From contig NZ_CP062163.1 in assembly GCF_014844095.1 (NCBI RefSeq), positions 4,621,501-4,685,500 of the forward strand: 64,000 nucleotides of DNA. The letters are read 5' to 3'. A model generated the notes under the pieces. That model did no database searches, had not been told where the DNA came from, and worked only from the letters and a program-made list of their open reading frames with translations. Origin of the DNA: Brevibacillus sp. JNUCC-41. GTDB taxonomy: Bacteria; Bacillota; Bacilli; Bacillales; DSM-1321. Positions 17,329-27,396 of this stretch are shown one piece after another; position 1 is the stretch's first letter, and every line of letters starts with the position of its first letter. The translations under genes were made by a program, and so were the position numbers.

Positions 17329-18765
17329 TCACTTCAAGACAGGAATCAAACTTTCATACAGCTCAATATACTTTAAGGAAGATGATTTCCAACTGAAGTC
17401 TAACTTCATTGCATTTTCGGCCATTTTCCGCCACCTTTTCGGCTGGAATTTGTACAGACCAACAGATTGCTCAATTGTATGCAGCATATCGTGTGCATTA
17501 TAATTCGTAAAACTGAAGCCATTGCCTTCACCAGTAAATTGATTATACGGTATGACAGTATCCCGAAGTCCACCAGTTTCCCTCACTAGAGGCAGTGTAC
17601 CATAACGCAACGCCAAAAGCTGGCCGATACCACATGGTTCGAATTGTGACGGCATCAGGAATAAATCAGAACCTGCATATATCCGTCTTGCTAAACCCTC
17701 ATCAAAGTATGTATTGACTGAAACCTGATTTGGATATTGGTCAGCTAAATGGCGAAATGCCGATTCATATTGCTCATCACCCGTACCTAAGAGAATGAAT
17801 TGAACTCCTTGGTTCATCATTTCATGAAAAACATGGAGAATAAGATCAATTCCTTTTTGATCAACAAGCCTGGTTACCATCGATATAACCGGGACCCCCT
17901 CATTTACAGGAAGGCCTAACGATTCCTGTAGCAGACGCTTATTCTCCATCTTACCCTCATAGGAATCGAATGGAACAGCAATATGTTCATCTGCCGCCGG
18001 ATTATATTCTTCATAATCGATTCCGTTGATAATCCCTTTAAGGTCACCATTTCTCTTACGTAAAAAACCATCGAGATTTTCTCCGAAATAAGGACTTTGA
18101 ATTTCTTCCGCATAACTTGGGCTTACAGTTGTGACAATGTTAGAAAAAGCTAGGCCGCCTTTCAAATAACTTACATTTCCATGAAATTCAAGACCATCGA
18201 TATTAAAATATAACTCACTCAAATCGAGTAATTCAGCTAAAACAACTTTAGGATAAACTCCTTGATAGCGTAAATTATGTATAGTAAATATCGTTTTAAT
18301 ATCTTGATAGAATGGATGGTTACTATAATGAGCTTTCAGCAAAACGCTGACAAGGGCCGTTTGCCAATCATGACAGTGTATGACATCCGGCTTTTCTCCT
18401 AAATAGGGTAAAGCCTCTAAAATTGCACGGGAAAAGAAGGCGAACCTCTCGCCATCATCAAAGAAACCATAACTACCATGTCTTTTGAAATAATATTCAT
18501 TATCCAGGAAATAATATGTAATTCCATTAGCAACAAGTTTTTCGATGCCGCAGAATTGCTGGCGCCAACCAACAGGAACTTCAATACTCGTCATATGTTC
18601 CAATTCCTGTTTGAATTGGTCAGGAAGATCCCCATATTTAGGAAGAATGACACTTACATGGACTCCCTGTTTTTTCAGCGCTTTCGGGAGCGCTCCTATA
18701 ACGTCTCCGAGCCCTCCCGTTTTTATAAAAGGGGCGCATTCTGAAGCAGCAAATACAACATTCAT
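17329..18765 (-). CDS. glgA: glycogen synthase
   Basis: A 478-aa GT5-family ADP-glucose:alpha-1,4-glucan glucosyltransferase. KTGGLGDV (residues 16-23) binds ADP-glucose, and the C-terminal EPCGIGQLLALRYGTLPLVRETGGL holds the GT-B donor site. It extends the glucan primed from ADP-glucose made by GlgC/GlgD. It is the last gene of the operon: it starts 16 nt after glgD, with a GGAGG-type site, and a terminator follows, so glgP, which follows glgA in Bacillus subtilis, is absent here. Confidence 0.96.
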   Translation of the reverse strand: MNVVFAASECAPFIKTGGLGDVIGALPKALKKQGVHVSVILPKYGDLPDQFKQELEHMTSIEVPVGWRQQFCGIEKLVANGITYYFLDNEYYFKRHGSYGFFDDGERFAFFSRAILEALPYLGEKPDVIHCHDWQTALVSVLLKAHYSNHPFYQDIKTIFTIHNLRYQGVYPKVVLAELLDLSELYFNIDGLEFHGNVSYLKGGLAFSNIVTTVSPSYAEEIQSPYFGENLDGFLRKRNGDLKGIINGIDYEEYNPAADEHIAVPFDSYEGKMENKRLLQESLGLPVNEGVPVISMVTRLVDQKGIDLILHVFHEMMNQGVQFILLGTGDEQYESAFRHLADQYPNQVSVNTYFDEGLARRIYAGSDLFLMPSQFEPCGIGQLLALRYGTLPLVRETGGLRDTVIPYNQFTGEGNGFSFTNYNAHDMLHTIEQSVGLYKFQPKRWRKMAENAMKLDFSWKSSSLKYIELYESLIPVLK

Positions 18766-18781
18766 TGCCGCACCTCCTCTA

Positions 18782-19888
18782 TTAAATTACTTCCGCTTTT
18801 TTTATTACAGTAGGCTGTTTTAAACCAATAACTGATTTTTCACTAGTAATTCTCACTTCTTTATCAGTTATGACATTTTCAACGATGGCTCCTTCTTCAA
18901 TCACGCCTTTTTGCATAATGATGCTATTTCTTATAATCGCACCCTTTTTCACCTTTACCCCCCGGAAGAGTATACTGTTTTCGACAGTCCCTTCAATATC
19001 ACAACCATTGGCTATTAATGAATTGGCAACCTTCGAAGAACTTGAATATTTGGTTGGTGCCTCATGTTTGATTTTTGTATAAACATCCCAAGTATCCCCG
19101 AAGAAAGAACGGATTACTGAAGGGTTCAGGAAATTCATATTACTGGAATGAAAGCTTTCAATGGAATGGATGAATGGCATATCTCCAGTAAAATTATAGC
19201 CTTTGACTGTAAAGCGATGAAGGTTTGCTTTCACAGCGTCTTTCAAAAAGTCGTATTCCCCACTGGCAACACAGCTTTTGATTAAGTTCACCAATAGCGC
19301 TTTACTTATGACGAAGGTTTCTAGACAAACATGGTCACCAGGTCTAGGGATGGTATAAAAGCTAATGTCCGTAATGTCTTCATCCTTATTTACCGAGCAT
19401 GTGTGATAGATTGGTTTTTCAATCAATTCCCCTACATAATCCTTATATACGACCGTGATATCCGCTTTTTGTTTTTTGTGATAATCAAGCACTTCATTAA
19501 AATCCAATTTGCATACATGGCTTCCAGGAGAAATGATGACAGTATCTGCCACTGCACGTTCGAAAAAGCTGAGATGATCATGAAATTGTTTCATATCACC
19601 CGTTACCGTTTCATCCGGATGGATAGGGGGCAAGATGTATAAGCCTCCTGAACGCCGAGCCAAGTTCCATTCTTTACCTGAGCCAAGATGATCCATAACA
19701 GAAAGATACTTTTCTTTTGGGAAAACGGCTACTTTTGATACATCTGCATTAATGAGATTCGACATCGTAAAGTCAATCAAACGGTAGCGTCCACCAAATG
19801 GCACAGATGCTACATTTCGGTGAGCAGTCAGATCTTTTAAATGTTGTCTTTCATTGATTAAGTTAATAATACCCAACACATTTTCCAT
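18782..19888 (-). CDS. glgD: glucose-1-phosphate adenylyltransferase regulatory subunit
   Basis: A 368-aa GlgC paralogue, the non-catalytic partner in the bacillar heterotetrameric ADP-glucose pyrophosphorylase. The nucleotide-binding loop GGxGxRL of GlgC is missing (it reads NLINERQHLKDLT), while FGGRYRLIDFTMSN and the C-terminal left-handed beta-helix repeats (about 280-365) are kept. It lies 17 nt from glgC. Confidence 0.95.
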   Translation of the reverse strand: MENVLGIINLINERQHLKDLTAHRNVASVPFGGRYRLIDFTMSNLINADVSKVAVFPKEKYLSVMDHLGSGKEWNLARRSGGLYILPPIHPDETVTGDMKQFHDHLSFFERAVADTVIISPGSHVCKLDFNEVLDYHKKQKADITVVYKDYVGELIEKPIYHTCSVNKDEDITDISFYTIPRPGDHVCLETFVISKALLVNLIKSCVASGEYDFLKDAVKANLHRFTVKGYNFTGDMPFIHSIESFHSSNMNFLNPSVIRSFFGDTWDVYTKIKHEAPTKYSSSSKVANSLIANGCDIEGTVENSILFRGVKVKKGAIIRNSIIMQKGVIEEGAIVENVITDKEVRITSEKSVIGLKQPTVIKKAEVI

Positions 19889-19905
19889 AGCATCTTCCCC
19901 TTTTT

Positions 19906-21072
19906 CTAATTAAGAGTGATCTTTTTTTTGTTTGGATTGATAATGGTTTGATTTTCACCAATTAAGGTAATATCGGATGTAATCGCTGAATTGCCAACTA
20001 CGGCACCATCTTCTATAACACAATTTGAGGCTATGATGCTTCTTTCTATATGAACGTTTTCACCAATCGTGACATTAGGCATGATGACTGAATCTTTTAT
20101 GGTTGACCCATAGCCTACCTGTACATTATAGGATAAAACCGAATGTTCAATTTTCCCGTGTATCATGCACCCTTCATTGATAAGCGACTGACTGGCCTCG
20201 GCATCCGGTGATATATACTGCGGCGGATGATTCGCATTGCGGGCAAAAATTTTCCATTGCTGATCATCCAACTGGAAATTTGGCGTATCCTCCAATAAGT
20301 CCATATGTGCCTGCCAAAGGCTTTCGACCGTTCCGACATCTTTCCAATAATCATTGAAACGATAGGCATATAGCTTTTTTCGGTCTTCAAGCATCTTTGG
20401 AATGATGTTGCTGCCGAAATCATTGGAGGAATTTTCATCCTTTTCATCATTTATTAAATACCTTCTTAGGGTTTTCCACTTGAAAAGGTAAACTCCCATT
20501 GAAGCGAGATTACTTTTTGGATACTTTGGTTTTTCATCGAATTGAGTGACTTTATCATCATCATTGGTATTCATGATTCCGAAACGACTTGCTTCCTGCC
20601 ACGGTACTTGAATGACAGCTATGGTTGCCTCTGCATTTTTTTCGATGTGATAATCCAGCATCTTACTGTAATCCATCTTATAAATATGGTCACCCGAGAG
20701 AATCAGTACATGTTCCGGATCATAGTTATCAATATATTGGATATTTTGATAAACAGCATTTGCCGTCCCTTTATACCATTCCCCGCCTTCTTTCCCTTGA
20801 TAAGGGGGAAGTACGGAAACTCCGCCAACATCCAGATCAAGGTCCCAAGCTTTGCCATTACCAACATAATCATTTAGAATCAATGGCTGGTATTGGGTTA
20901 GTACCCCAACCGTATCAATACCAGAATGAGTGCAGTTACTTAATGGAAAATCGATGATTCTATATTTACCGCCAAAGGGAACAGCTGGTTTTGCCAAACC
21001 GATTGTCAATTCACCTAACCTTGAACCCTGGCCTCCTGCCAATAACATTGCTATCCATTTTTTCGCTCCCAT
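19906..21072 (-). CDS. glgC: glucose-1-phosphate adenylyltransferase
   Basis: A 388-aa ADP-glucose pyrophosphorylase making ADP-glucose from glucose-1-phosphate and ATP, the committed step of glycogen synthesis. [13 protein letters not shown] is the nucleotidyl-binding loop, [15 protein letters not shown] and [10 protein letters not shown] the sugar and metal sites, and a beta-helix forms the C-terminus. Its ATG overlaps the stop of glgB (TAATG), so translation is coupled. Confidence 0.97.
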   Translation of the reverse strand: MGAKKWIAMLLAGGQGSRLGELTIGLAKPAVPFGGKYRIIDFPLSNCTHSGIDTVGVLTQYQPLILNDYVGNGKAWDLDLDVGGVSVLPPYQGKEGGEWYKGTANAVYQNIQYIDNYDPEHVLILSGDHIYKMDYSKMLDYHIEKNAEATIAVIQVPWQEASRFGIMNTNDDDKVTQFDEKPKYPKSNLASMGVYLFKWKTLRRYLINDEKDENSSNDFGSNIIPKMLEDRKKLYAYRFNDYWKDVGTVESLWQAHMDLLEDTPNFQLDDQQWKIFARNANHPPQYISPDAEASQSLINEGCMIHGKIEHSVLSYNVQVGYGSTIKDSVIMPNVTIGENVHIERSIIASNCVIEDGAVVGNSAITSDITLIGENQTIINPNKKKITLN

Positions 21073-23012
21073 TATTCGTTCACTCTCCCCCGCCTTTTTT
21101 TTGTTTGCTTCATAAAAATGGAAATGCCTAATGGAGGTACTGTTATTTCCATGCTGAATGGTTGATTATGGTATGGTTCCTTTTTGACATTAATGGGTTC
21201 CTCATTGATCTGACCCGATCCTCCGAAAGCTGCTGAATCACTGCTGAAAACCTCTATATATTTACCCTGTGATGGTACGCCTATTTGATATTGAGCATGG
21301 GCCTGTGCAGAAAAATTACAGACAACAATGCAATAATCGCCTTTGCGTTTACCCTTTCTCATAAAGGTAATGATACTCTGTTTACTATTGTTCGGATCTA
21401 TCCACTCAAATCCTTCCTGGACATGATCAAGTCGCCAAAGGGAGGATGATTGCCTATAAAAATCCTGTAGGGTGCGGAAGTAATAGGCGAGCTTTTCGTG
21501 TGATTCATATTCCAAAAGAAGCCAATCCAATTGTTCCTCATCTTTCCATTCTATGAACTGGCCAAACTCACTGCCCATAAATAGAAGCTTCTTTCCGGGA
21601 TGTGTCATGAAATACCCAAAGAGTAACCGTAGATTAGCGAATTTCTGCCAATAGTCGCCTGGCATCTTATTCAATAAAGACTTCTTGCCATGAACCACTT
21701 CATCATGTGAAAAGGGCAAGACGAAATTTTCTGAAAAAGCATAGAAAAAAGAAAATGTTAAGAGACTATGATGATTTGGCCTTTCCCCCGTTTCAAGTTT
21801 CATATAACGAAGGATATCGTTAGTCCATCCCATATTCCATTTGTAATTAAAGCCCAGGCCGCCTATATCGGTAGGAGAAGTTATAAGTGGTCGGTCTGTT
21901 GCTTCTTCAGCCATCATTAATGCATTCGGATATTTCTCGAAAACCACTTCGTTAAGCTTTTGCAAAAATTGTATGGCCTCCAGGTTTTCCTCACCGCCAA
22001 ACTGGTTTTTTAGCTTGATCGGCAATGGATTATCATGATTTAAGTAAACCATTGACGATACCGCATCGACACGGATTCCATCAATATGGTATACATCCAT
22101 CCAAAACATTACATTTGATATAAGGAAACTGATTACTTCAGGTTTGGTAAAATCAAAGTTGTATGTCCCCCATAACGGGCGATCTGCTCTAGTATGATCA
22201 ATTGGTTCATAGAGAGGCGTACCATCGAAACGGGATAGTCCATGCGCGTCTTTACAAAAATGGGCGGGAACCCAGTCAAGAATTACACCTATGCCCTTTT
22301 GGTGGCAAAGGTTAATTAAATATTTAAAATCTTCCGGCGAGCCGTAACGACTGGTTACAGAATAATAGCCCGTGACCTGGTATCCCCACGATTTATCAAA
22401 TGGGTGTTCCATTATGGCCATGATTTCAATATGTGTAAAACCATTTTCAATCACATAATCAATCAATCTATCAGCCAATTCACGGTACGAATAAAACTCG
22501 CCATCTTCTTTCTGTTTCCATGTTCCTGGGTGCACTTCATAAATGGACATGGGTTTATGATAAATATTTTCCTTTTTCCTATTAGCTATCCACTTCGAAT
22601 CTTGCCATTCAAAATTATCCAGCCTTTTAATGACCGAGGCTGTATTTGGTCTGACTTCCGAATAAAAGGCATATGGATCGGCTTTTAGGATTCGTTTACT
22701 TCCAGGTGTATGTATTTCGTATTTATAGAGTTCCCCTTCTTGTAGTCCTGGTACGAACAACACCCAGATACCTGATCGCTCGATCCGTTTCATCACATGA
22801 TCTTTTCCGTCCCAATTATTAAAATTACCGACTACTGAAACTTGCTTGGCATGGGGGGCCCAAACGGCGAAGCGTACTCCTTCTTTACCTAATGATGTTA
22901 CAATGTGTGCCCCAAGCATTTTATAGCTTTCATAAAGGGTCCCTTCATGAAACAAATACAAATCGAAATCGCTTGGATAAATCTCTTGTAGCTGGTCAAT
23001 AATTGCACTCAA
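21072..23012 (-). CDS. glgB: 1,4-alpha-glucan branching enzyme
   Basis: A 646-aa GH13 branching enzyme that introduces alpha-1,6 branches. An N-terminal CBM48 (about 30-115) precedes the TIM barrel with [11 protein letters not shown] (nucleophile Asp), EEATDRP (acid/base Glu) and FSHDEVVHG (third Asp). It is first in the glgBCDA operon. The TTG start follows GGAGGGG by 6 nt. Confidence 0.97.
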   Translation of the reverse strand: MSAIIDQLQEIYPSDFDLYLFHEGTLYESYKMLGAHIVTSLGKEGVRFAVWAPHAKQVSVVGNFNNWDGKDHVMKRIERSGIWVLFVPGLQEGELYKYEIHTPGSKRILKADPYAFYSEVRPNTASVIKRLDNFEWQDSKWIANRKKENIYHKPMSIYEVHPGTWKQKEDGEFYSYRELADRLIDYVIENGFTHIEIMAIMEHPFDKSWGYQVTGYYSVTSRYGSPEDFKYLINLCHQKGIGVILDWVPAHFCKDAHGLSRFDGTPLYEPIDHTRADRPLWGTYNFDFTKPEVISFLISNVMFWMDVYHIDGIRVDAVSSMVYLNHDNPLPIKLKNQFGGEENLEAIQFLQKLNEVVFEKYPNALMMAEEATDRPLITSPTDIGGLGFNYKWNMGWTNDILRYMKLETGERPNHHSLLTFSFFYAFSENFVLPFSHDEVVHGKKSLLNKMPGDYWQKFANLRLLFGYFMTHPGKKLLFMGSEFGQFIEWKDEEQLDWLLLEYESHEKLAYYFRTLQDFYRQSSSLWRLDHVQEGFEWIDPNNSKQSIITFMRKGKRKGDYCIVVCNFSAQAHAQYQIGVPSQGKYIEVFSSDSAAFGGSGQINEEPINVKKEPYHNQPFSMEITVPPLGISIFMKQTKKRRGRVNE

Positions 23013-23207
23013 TAAAACCCCTCCATCAGTATTGAATCGATAGTATTTTAACCATCCTTCCCCAGTTATTATATATATTCGATGTAAATGATATTAATCC
23101 TTCAAATGGAGGTGAAGATATTGTTATAAATAGCCGTTTTTTTGTAAATTCAAACATTTTTCAATAAAAATATACATTAATTGTAAAAAAATATTATTAT
23201 ACCAATA

Positions 23208-23239
23208 AAAGCTCTCCCCATTTTTTTGGAAAGAGCTTT
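23208..23239 (-). terminator. terminator between the GH15-like gene and glgB
   Basis: AAAGCTCT and AGAGCTTT form an 8-bp stem; on the minus strand it is followed by TTTTATTGG. Confidence 0.65.
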
Positions 23240-23260
23240 AAGGTATCATGTATGAATGCT

Positions 23261-24274
23261 TCATGTTATTTGTTCAGTTCGATTCATGGAAGTCTTCGTC
23301 AAAAATAAATAGGATAATGATACTGACCATGCCAAAGGAGTATTCTTGTTTGGAATATTCCTGCCCCCTATATATAATTCGGGTACTTCCCAATTTTCCG
23401 GTATGATCATTTTCGTTTTATCTATATATTCCTTAACTTTGTTCATCATTCCAAGTTCAAGATAGCATAAGCCCAACCACGGAAGCCCGAAACACCATTC
23501 CGCCTCTTGACCGTCATTATAATAAACGTCCTTTTCATATCTTATACAACCATTTGTTCTTTCAAGGCGCTCCGTGACATTCTTCAATATTTTAAGTGCT
23601 ATTTCACGGTCTACCAGCCGATAAGGATAAATTAAGGATAAAAGGGCTAAATCCGTCTCTTTTGAATAACTTTCCCTTGGAAGTAAGAAACGAAGAGTTT
23701 CTTCTCCCTTTTTAATCAGTTCTTCCTTGACGTTGACCAGCATTTTGACTGAATTCAAACCAGCCACACATGCACCTATGCTAGAAGCGTGGATTTCTAT
23801 ATTTTCTTCCCACATCCCGTTATCTTCCGATTGCCAATATTGCAGGCATTCCAAGTAATTGACCAACTTTTGAACAATTTGTAAATCCCGTTGATTTCTC
23901 ATCACCTTTTTACCATGCCTATACCCTTCACCGACACCCCATAAAAAGGCACCTATCGCATCATTCTGGGCATGCCCCCACTCATCGGGCAGTTCTTTAA
24001 GCTCAGTGGAATACCTTGCATGGATATGTTCAAATAAAAACTTGGGTTTCTGTTCCGTATGAATATCTATCTTCCACTCATAGGATTGAAATAAGTCGAA
24101 TAAAGCATGATATGCTTTCTCGTAACGATTGGATGGATCATTTATAAAAGGGATTACTGTATAAACGACATCCCTTATCCAGACATAATTATAATCATCG
24201 GAAACGCTTGCAGTATATGCGCCATTAGGAAGCCGCATGCGATCAAGAACCTCTAGTGCACCTTTCACATTCAT
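23261..24274 (-). CDS. GH15-like glycosidase (glucoamylase/phosphorylase-kinase-alpha type)
   Basis: A 337-aa (alpha/alpha)6-barrel glycosidase-like protein. YNYVWIRDVVYT matches the substrate-binding (W)xRD box of GH15, GMWEEN the catalytic acid region, and AEWCFGLPWLGLCYLE the second glutamate region. It is only about half the length of typical bacterial glucoamylases, which carry an N-terminal beta-sandwich, and has no signal peptide, so it should act on cytoplasmic glucan. It lies upstream of, and in line with, the glycogen operon. With glgP missing there, it is a candidate glycogen-releasing enzyme. The ATG follows GGAGG. Confidence 0.75.
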   Translation of the reverse strand: MNVKGALEVLDRMRLPNGAYTASVSDDYNYVWIRDVVYTVIPFINDPSNRYEKAYHALFDLFQSYEWKIDIHTEQKPKFLFEHIHARYSTELKELPDEWGHAQNDAIGAFLWGVGEGYRHGKKVMRNQRDLQIVQKLVNYLECLQYWQSEDNGMWEENIEIHASSIGACVAGLNSVKMLVNVKEELIKKGEETLRFLLPRESYSKETDLALLSLIYPYRLVDREIALKILKNVTERLERTNGCIRYEKDVYYNDGQEAEWCFGLPWLGLCYLELGMMNKVKEYIDKTKMIIPENWEVPELYIGGRNIPNKNTPLAWSVSLSYLFLTKTSMNRTEQIT

Positions 24275-24542
24275 TAATTGAACACCTCCATAGTAATTTG
24301 CCTATTCCCATTGTTGACAGGCTCACATTTTCTAAACGTTTGTTGTTTCATTTTCAATTAGAAGCGCTTTCAATTCAGCTAACCAAAACAATTTTTCAGA
24401 AGTACATTCACCTTAGTTTATGTAATCACTGCCCTTTTTGATAATCAAGCTTCCAATGTTCATTAAAAAGCGTCATTTGCCTAACCGAAACGAACTAAAA
24501 AAAGCTGCCTGTCATGAAATAAGTTCTTTGGAAAATAAAAAC

Positions 24543-24566
24543 CCAGTAATGGCAATCCATTACTGG
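24543..24566 (-). terminator. terminator of azlCD
   Basis: CCAGTAATGG and CCATTACTGG form a perfect 10-bp stem; minus-strand flank is GTTTTTATTTT. Confidence 0.85.
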
Positions 24567-24601
24567 TTATATCGGCCTATCATTTAAATGTTTAGTATAT
24601 A

Positions 24602-24928
24602 TTAAAAGAAAAATCGTAATATCATCAATGAAAGCACGCCAATCATAACCGTACCCAATAGACTTCTCGTAAAAATGGCAACCAGGAAAGCCGGTAAAGC
24701 TGCGGCCAAATTCAACGCATTATCCTTAATTGAAAAGACCTGTTCCGATAATAGAAGTTCTTGAGCCAACAACGCCGCCATTACAGCCACTGGCACATGC
24801 TTTAGCCAATCGATGCCCCACTTTGGAATCTCCACTTTACTAAGCAGTGCCAAAGGAACGACTCTAGGTATGAAAGTTACAATCGAAATCCCTACAATCA
24901 CAGCAAGGATATATCCGCTTATTTCCAC
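24602..24928 (-). CDS. azlD: AzlD-family branched-chain amino acid export subunit
   Basis: A 108-aa membrane protein with three to four helices, matching the small subunit of the AzlCD branched-chain amino acid exporter (FIPRVVPLALLSKVEIPKW and LLGTVMIGVLSLMILR). It overlaps the end of azlC by 10 nt. Confidence 0.9.
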   Translation of the reverse strand: MEISGYILAVIVGISIVTFIPRVVPLALLSKVEIPKWGIDWLKHVPVAVMAALLAQELLLSEQVFSIKDNALNLAAALPAFLVAIFTRSLLGTVMIGVLSLMILRFFF

Positions 24929-25659
24929 CTGCCAATCACCATCCCTATCGTTGCAGCTACAACAGTTGCCACTATGACGCCAGTACTGCCAGGAAAGCAG
25001 AAACTTACTGCAACAACAATTAATATGCTGCTAAAAGCGACTGCAAGATCTATAAAAAAGTCCTTTTTACTTAATATTTGCAGAACTAAAAGGCCGATAA
25101 ACATCGCTGGCAGGGCGAAGTCCATCCCATATTTTTCGGGATTTGGAATCCATTGGCCAAAGAAGCCGCCGGCCATATTTGCAATGAACCAATTTAAATA
25201 GGCTGCAAGATTCAGTCCAAGCATCCATTGAAAATCAAGTTGTTTCCTCTTCTGTGCCGCCGTGACGGCCACTCCAAAGGTTTCATCAGTTAATAAGGCT
25301 CCGGTTATCAGGTTTTGTTTCAAACTTTGCTGCTTGAAATATGGAGCCAATGCAGCACTAAGTAATAGATGGCGACTGTTCACAAAAAAAATCGTAAAAA
25401 TTATGGCCGATACTGGATGACTTGCAGCTATCATCCCCGCAGCTATGAATTGACCAGACCCTGCATAGAGTAAAAGCGACATAAGTGCCACTTCAATCAT
25501 ACTTAATCCAGACGTTTTTTCGACGACCCCTGCAGCAAAACCGATACTTAGGTATCCCAATAATGTAGGAATGCAATCCTTTACTCCTTGCCAAAAGCCC
25601 TCCCCGTCATTAACCTCGGTAAATCCATCGCTTTTCCATTCAGCACTGTCCTGACTCAT
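24919..25659 (-). CDS. azlC: AzlC-family branched-chain amino acid export subunit
   Basis: A 246-aa membrane protein, large subunit of the AzlCD exporter. GYLSIGFAAGVVEK, YAGSGQFIAAGMIAA and FFVNSRHLLLSAAL are family signatures; about seven to eight helices are expected. In Bacillus subtilis AzlC gives 4-azaleucine resistance by exporting leucine analogues. No Lrp-like azlB regulator lies next to it. Confidence 0.92.
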   Translation of the reverse strand: MSQDSAEWKSDGFTEVNDGEGFWQGVKDCIPTLLGYLSIGFAAGVVEKTSGLSMIEVALMSLLLYAGSGQFIAAGMIAASHPVSAIIFTIFFVNSRHLLLSAALAPYFKQQSLKQNLITGALLTDETFGVAVTAAQKRKQLDFQWMLGLNLAAYLNWFIANMAGGFFGQWIPNPEKYGMDFALPAMFIGLLVLQILSKKDFFIDLAVAFSSILIVVAVSFCFPGSTGVIVATVVAATIGMVIGRWK

Positions 25660-25680
25660 AAAAATCCACCCTTGTTTTTA

Positions 25681-26199
25681 TCAATTGCTTTTCAGCTTGC
25701 CAAGCAGAATTGGCAACTCCCTATATATTTCGATGATTTGTTCTATCGGCATTCTTACTAAACCGCTGGAAGAAGGGGCAACGAATTCAATGGTCTCATT
25801 CAATGAAGGTTCTTCTTGAAGCCCCCAAGAGATTTTTCGTAATTGACGATATTCCTGATAGACACCCTTGCCTACAAAACAGACTAATTTAGGTTTATAC
25901 TTTTCAATTTTCCTTTTTAATTGCTTCCTTCCTTTTATGTACTCTTCTTTAGTGATTTCGTCCGCACCTTTTGTAGGCCTTGAAACGATATTGGTAAAAC
26001 CATAACCTAGTTCCAGTAAAGACGAGTCTTCCGTTGGTTCATATTTCCTTGGTGTCAACCCCGACTCGAAGAGGATTCTCCAAAAGCGATTGTTTGGATT
26101 CGCATAATGATGGCCAGTCTGGCCTGAACGAATGCTTGGATTGAAACCTACGAACAATATATCCAAATCTTCCTTTAAGTGATCAGAGATGCGCTCCAT
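25681..26199 (-). CDS. mug: G:T/U mismatch-specific DNA glycosylase (Mug-type)
   Basis: A 172-aa uracil-DNA glycosylase superfamily protein, family 2. ILFVGFNPSIRSGQTGHHYA followed by NPNNRFWRIL is the Mug active-site box (GxNPG with the flipping-pocket NRFW), and FVAPSSSGLVRM is the intercalation loop. It should excise uracil or ethenocytosine opposite guanine. The ATG follows AAAAGGAG. It lies 20 nt upstream of nothing on its strand but azlC, with no obvious link. Confidence 0.9.
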   Translation of the reverse strand: MERISDHLKEDLDILFVGFNPSIRSGQTGHHYANPNNRFWRILFESGLTPRKYEPTEDSSLLELGYGFTNIVSRPTKGADEITKEEYIKGRKQLKRKIEKYKPKLVCFVGKGVYQEYRQLRKISWGLQEEPSLNETIEFVAPSSSGLVRMPIEQIIEIYRELPILLGKLKSN

Positions 26200-26351
26200 A
26201 TTAAAACTCCTTTTAAAATTTGCTATTTACTATTTAATCATTGTACAAAACTGAAAAATATTTAACTACCTTTTCCGCCATTTTCACGACTTATATTAAA
26301 AACTAAGGCTCTTTTCGTTAAGATTGTTGTTTTTAAAACGAGACTATTTAA

Positions 26352-26480
26352 GGTTGATTGGAGTGAAAGTGCGAGACTCCCGCGGGAGCAGCGGGACAGG
26401 TGAGACCCCACAGGCGTTTACGCCGAGGAGGCTCACTGCCCACCCCGCGGAAAACGAGCATCTGGAGGAGAAAAATCACA
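26352..26480. repeat. structured GC-rich intergenic repeat, copy 1
   Basis: One of three related elements of about 130 bp (others at 42916 and 62166). It opens with GGTTGATTGGAG and closes near GGAGGAGAAAAATCAC, with TGATT/AATCA terminal pairing. The interior has GCGAGACTCC, a GTGAGACCCC...GAGGCTCAC stem and a CCGCGGAAAACGAGC segment. It is the most diverged copy and much richer in GC than its surroundings. No protein is encoded; apparent open frames across it are by-products of its GC content. Confidence 0.85.
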
Positions 26481-27309
26481 CTGTTTTACTTGGTTTGTTG
26501 CAGTTAGTGAACCGGTAAAAAACAAATACAAAATTACTTTCCAAAGAATACTTCAGTAAATGCAATGGATTTGATAACCGATCTCTCCCCATTCCCCTTC
26601 ATTGGAATTATGAAGAAAAGTGAATATCCTTTGAGTGCCCAATTTTATACTCACCAAGACAACCCGGCAAAAAGCAAAAACGTGCATACTTTTAAACAAA
26701 GCTTTCAGGGATTCAAAATTAGAGGATGCAACCATTCTTCATGTAATCATCGTCGAAAACGACATCCAGCTAATGGACATTAAAGCATGTAGCTGATAGC
26801 ATCCAATTTTCATGTAAGAAAGAGTTCATTCATTTCACTGGGTACAAAAGCATGTGAAAGTGGACATGCTGACCAATTGTAATTACGGGCCTGGTTTCTT
26901 TGGAAACAAAGGCATGCGAAAGATCCTTTTATTTTTTATGAAAATCTCGGATATTTTGGGACGGTGAATTAGCCTCCCCATCAACTAAATCCCGATGTTC
27001 AAACAGGCAGGGGTATAAAATCGATAATAAAAAATATTATAACGCTTATTATATTATATGAAAGTACAATTAAATCATTTGAACTATATGCAAGGCCATA
27101 AATTAATGGTTCTGCTGCTTTTCTAAAATTATTAAATCTCTCACTATAGCTGACTTTTTTAAAGGGGATACTATTGATTAATCTGTTAGGAGAATAAACC
27201 GGGGGCTTCAATCTCTCGATAATTAAGACAGTTAAATCTATTTCACATGATCAAGAACCTTTATTAAACAGCAACAACTTTAAAGGGGTAATCCATGGCA
27301 AATTACTTT
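26481..27309. other. gene-poor region with decayed coding DNA
   Basis: No intact gene is supported. Near 26721-26790 (+) a stretch reads ILHVIIVENDIQLMDIK, like the start of a response regulator receiver domain, but no frame continues. On the minus strand around 27000-27211 a hydrophobic stretch could be a membrane-helix fragment. Both lack credible starts. The region looks like long-decayed genes. Confidence 0.4.
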
Positions 27310-27342
27310 ACTCGTAGGCATTTATGTACCTACGAGTTTTTA
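27310..27342 (+). terminator. terminator-like hairpin
   Basis: ACTCGTAGG and CCTACGAGT form a 9-bp perfect stem followed by TTTTT on the plus strand. No intact plus-strand gene lies upstream; it may also end transcription from the convergent transporter gene. Confidence 0.6.
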
Positions 27343-27396
27343 AGTTACGTTTCTGAATACGCTTTTGTGTATATTCGCTTCTTTCAAGCTCGGAAA

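Noticed and set aside
26324-26518. Open frame across repeat copy 1
   Set aside because: It follows the GC-rich repeat, lacks a ribosome binding site, and other copies give unrelated peptides; the frames are by-products of base composition.
26721-26790. Response-regulator-like start (VIIVENDIQLMDI)
   Set aside because: Only about 20 residues match and no continuation is seen; too short to call a gene or pseudogene.
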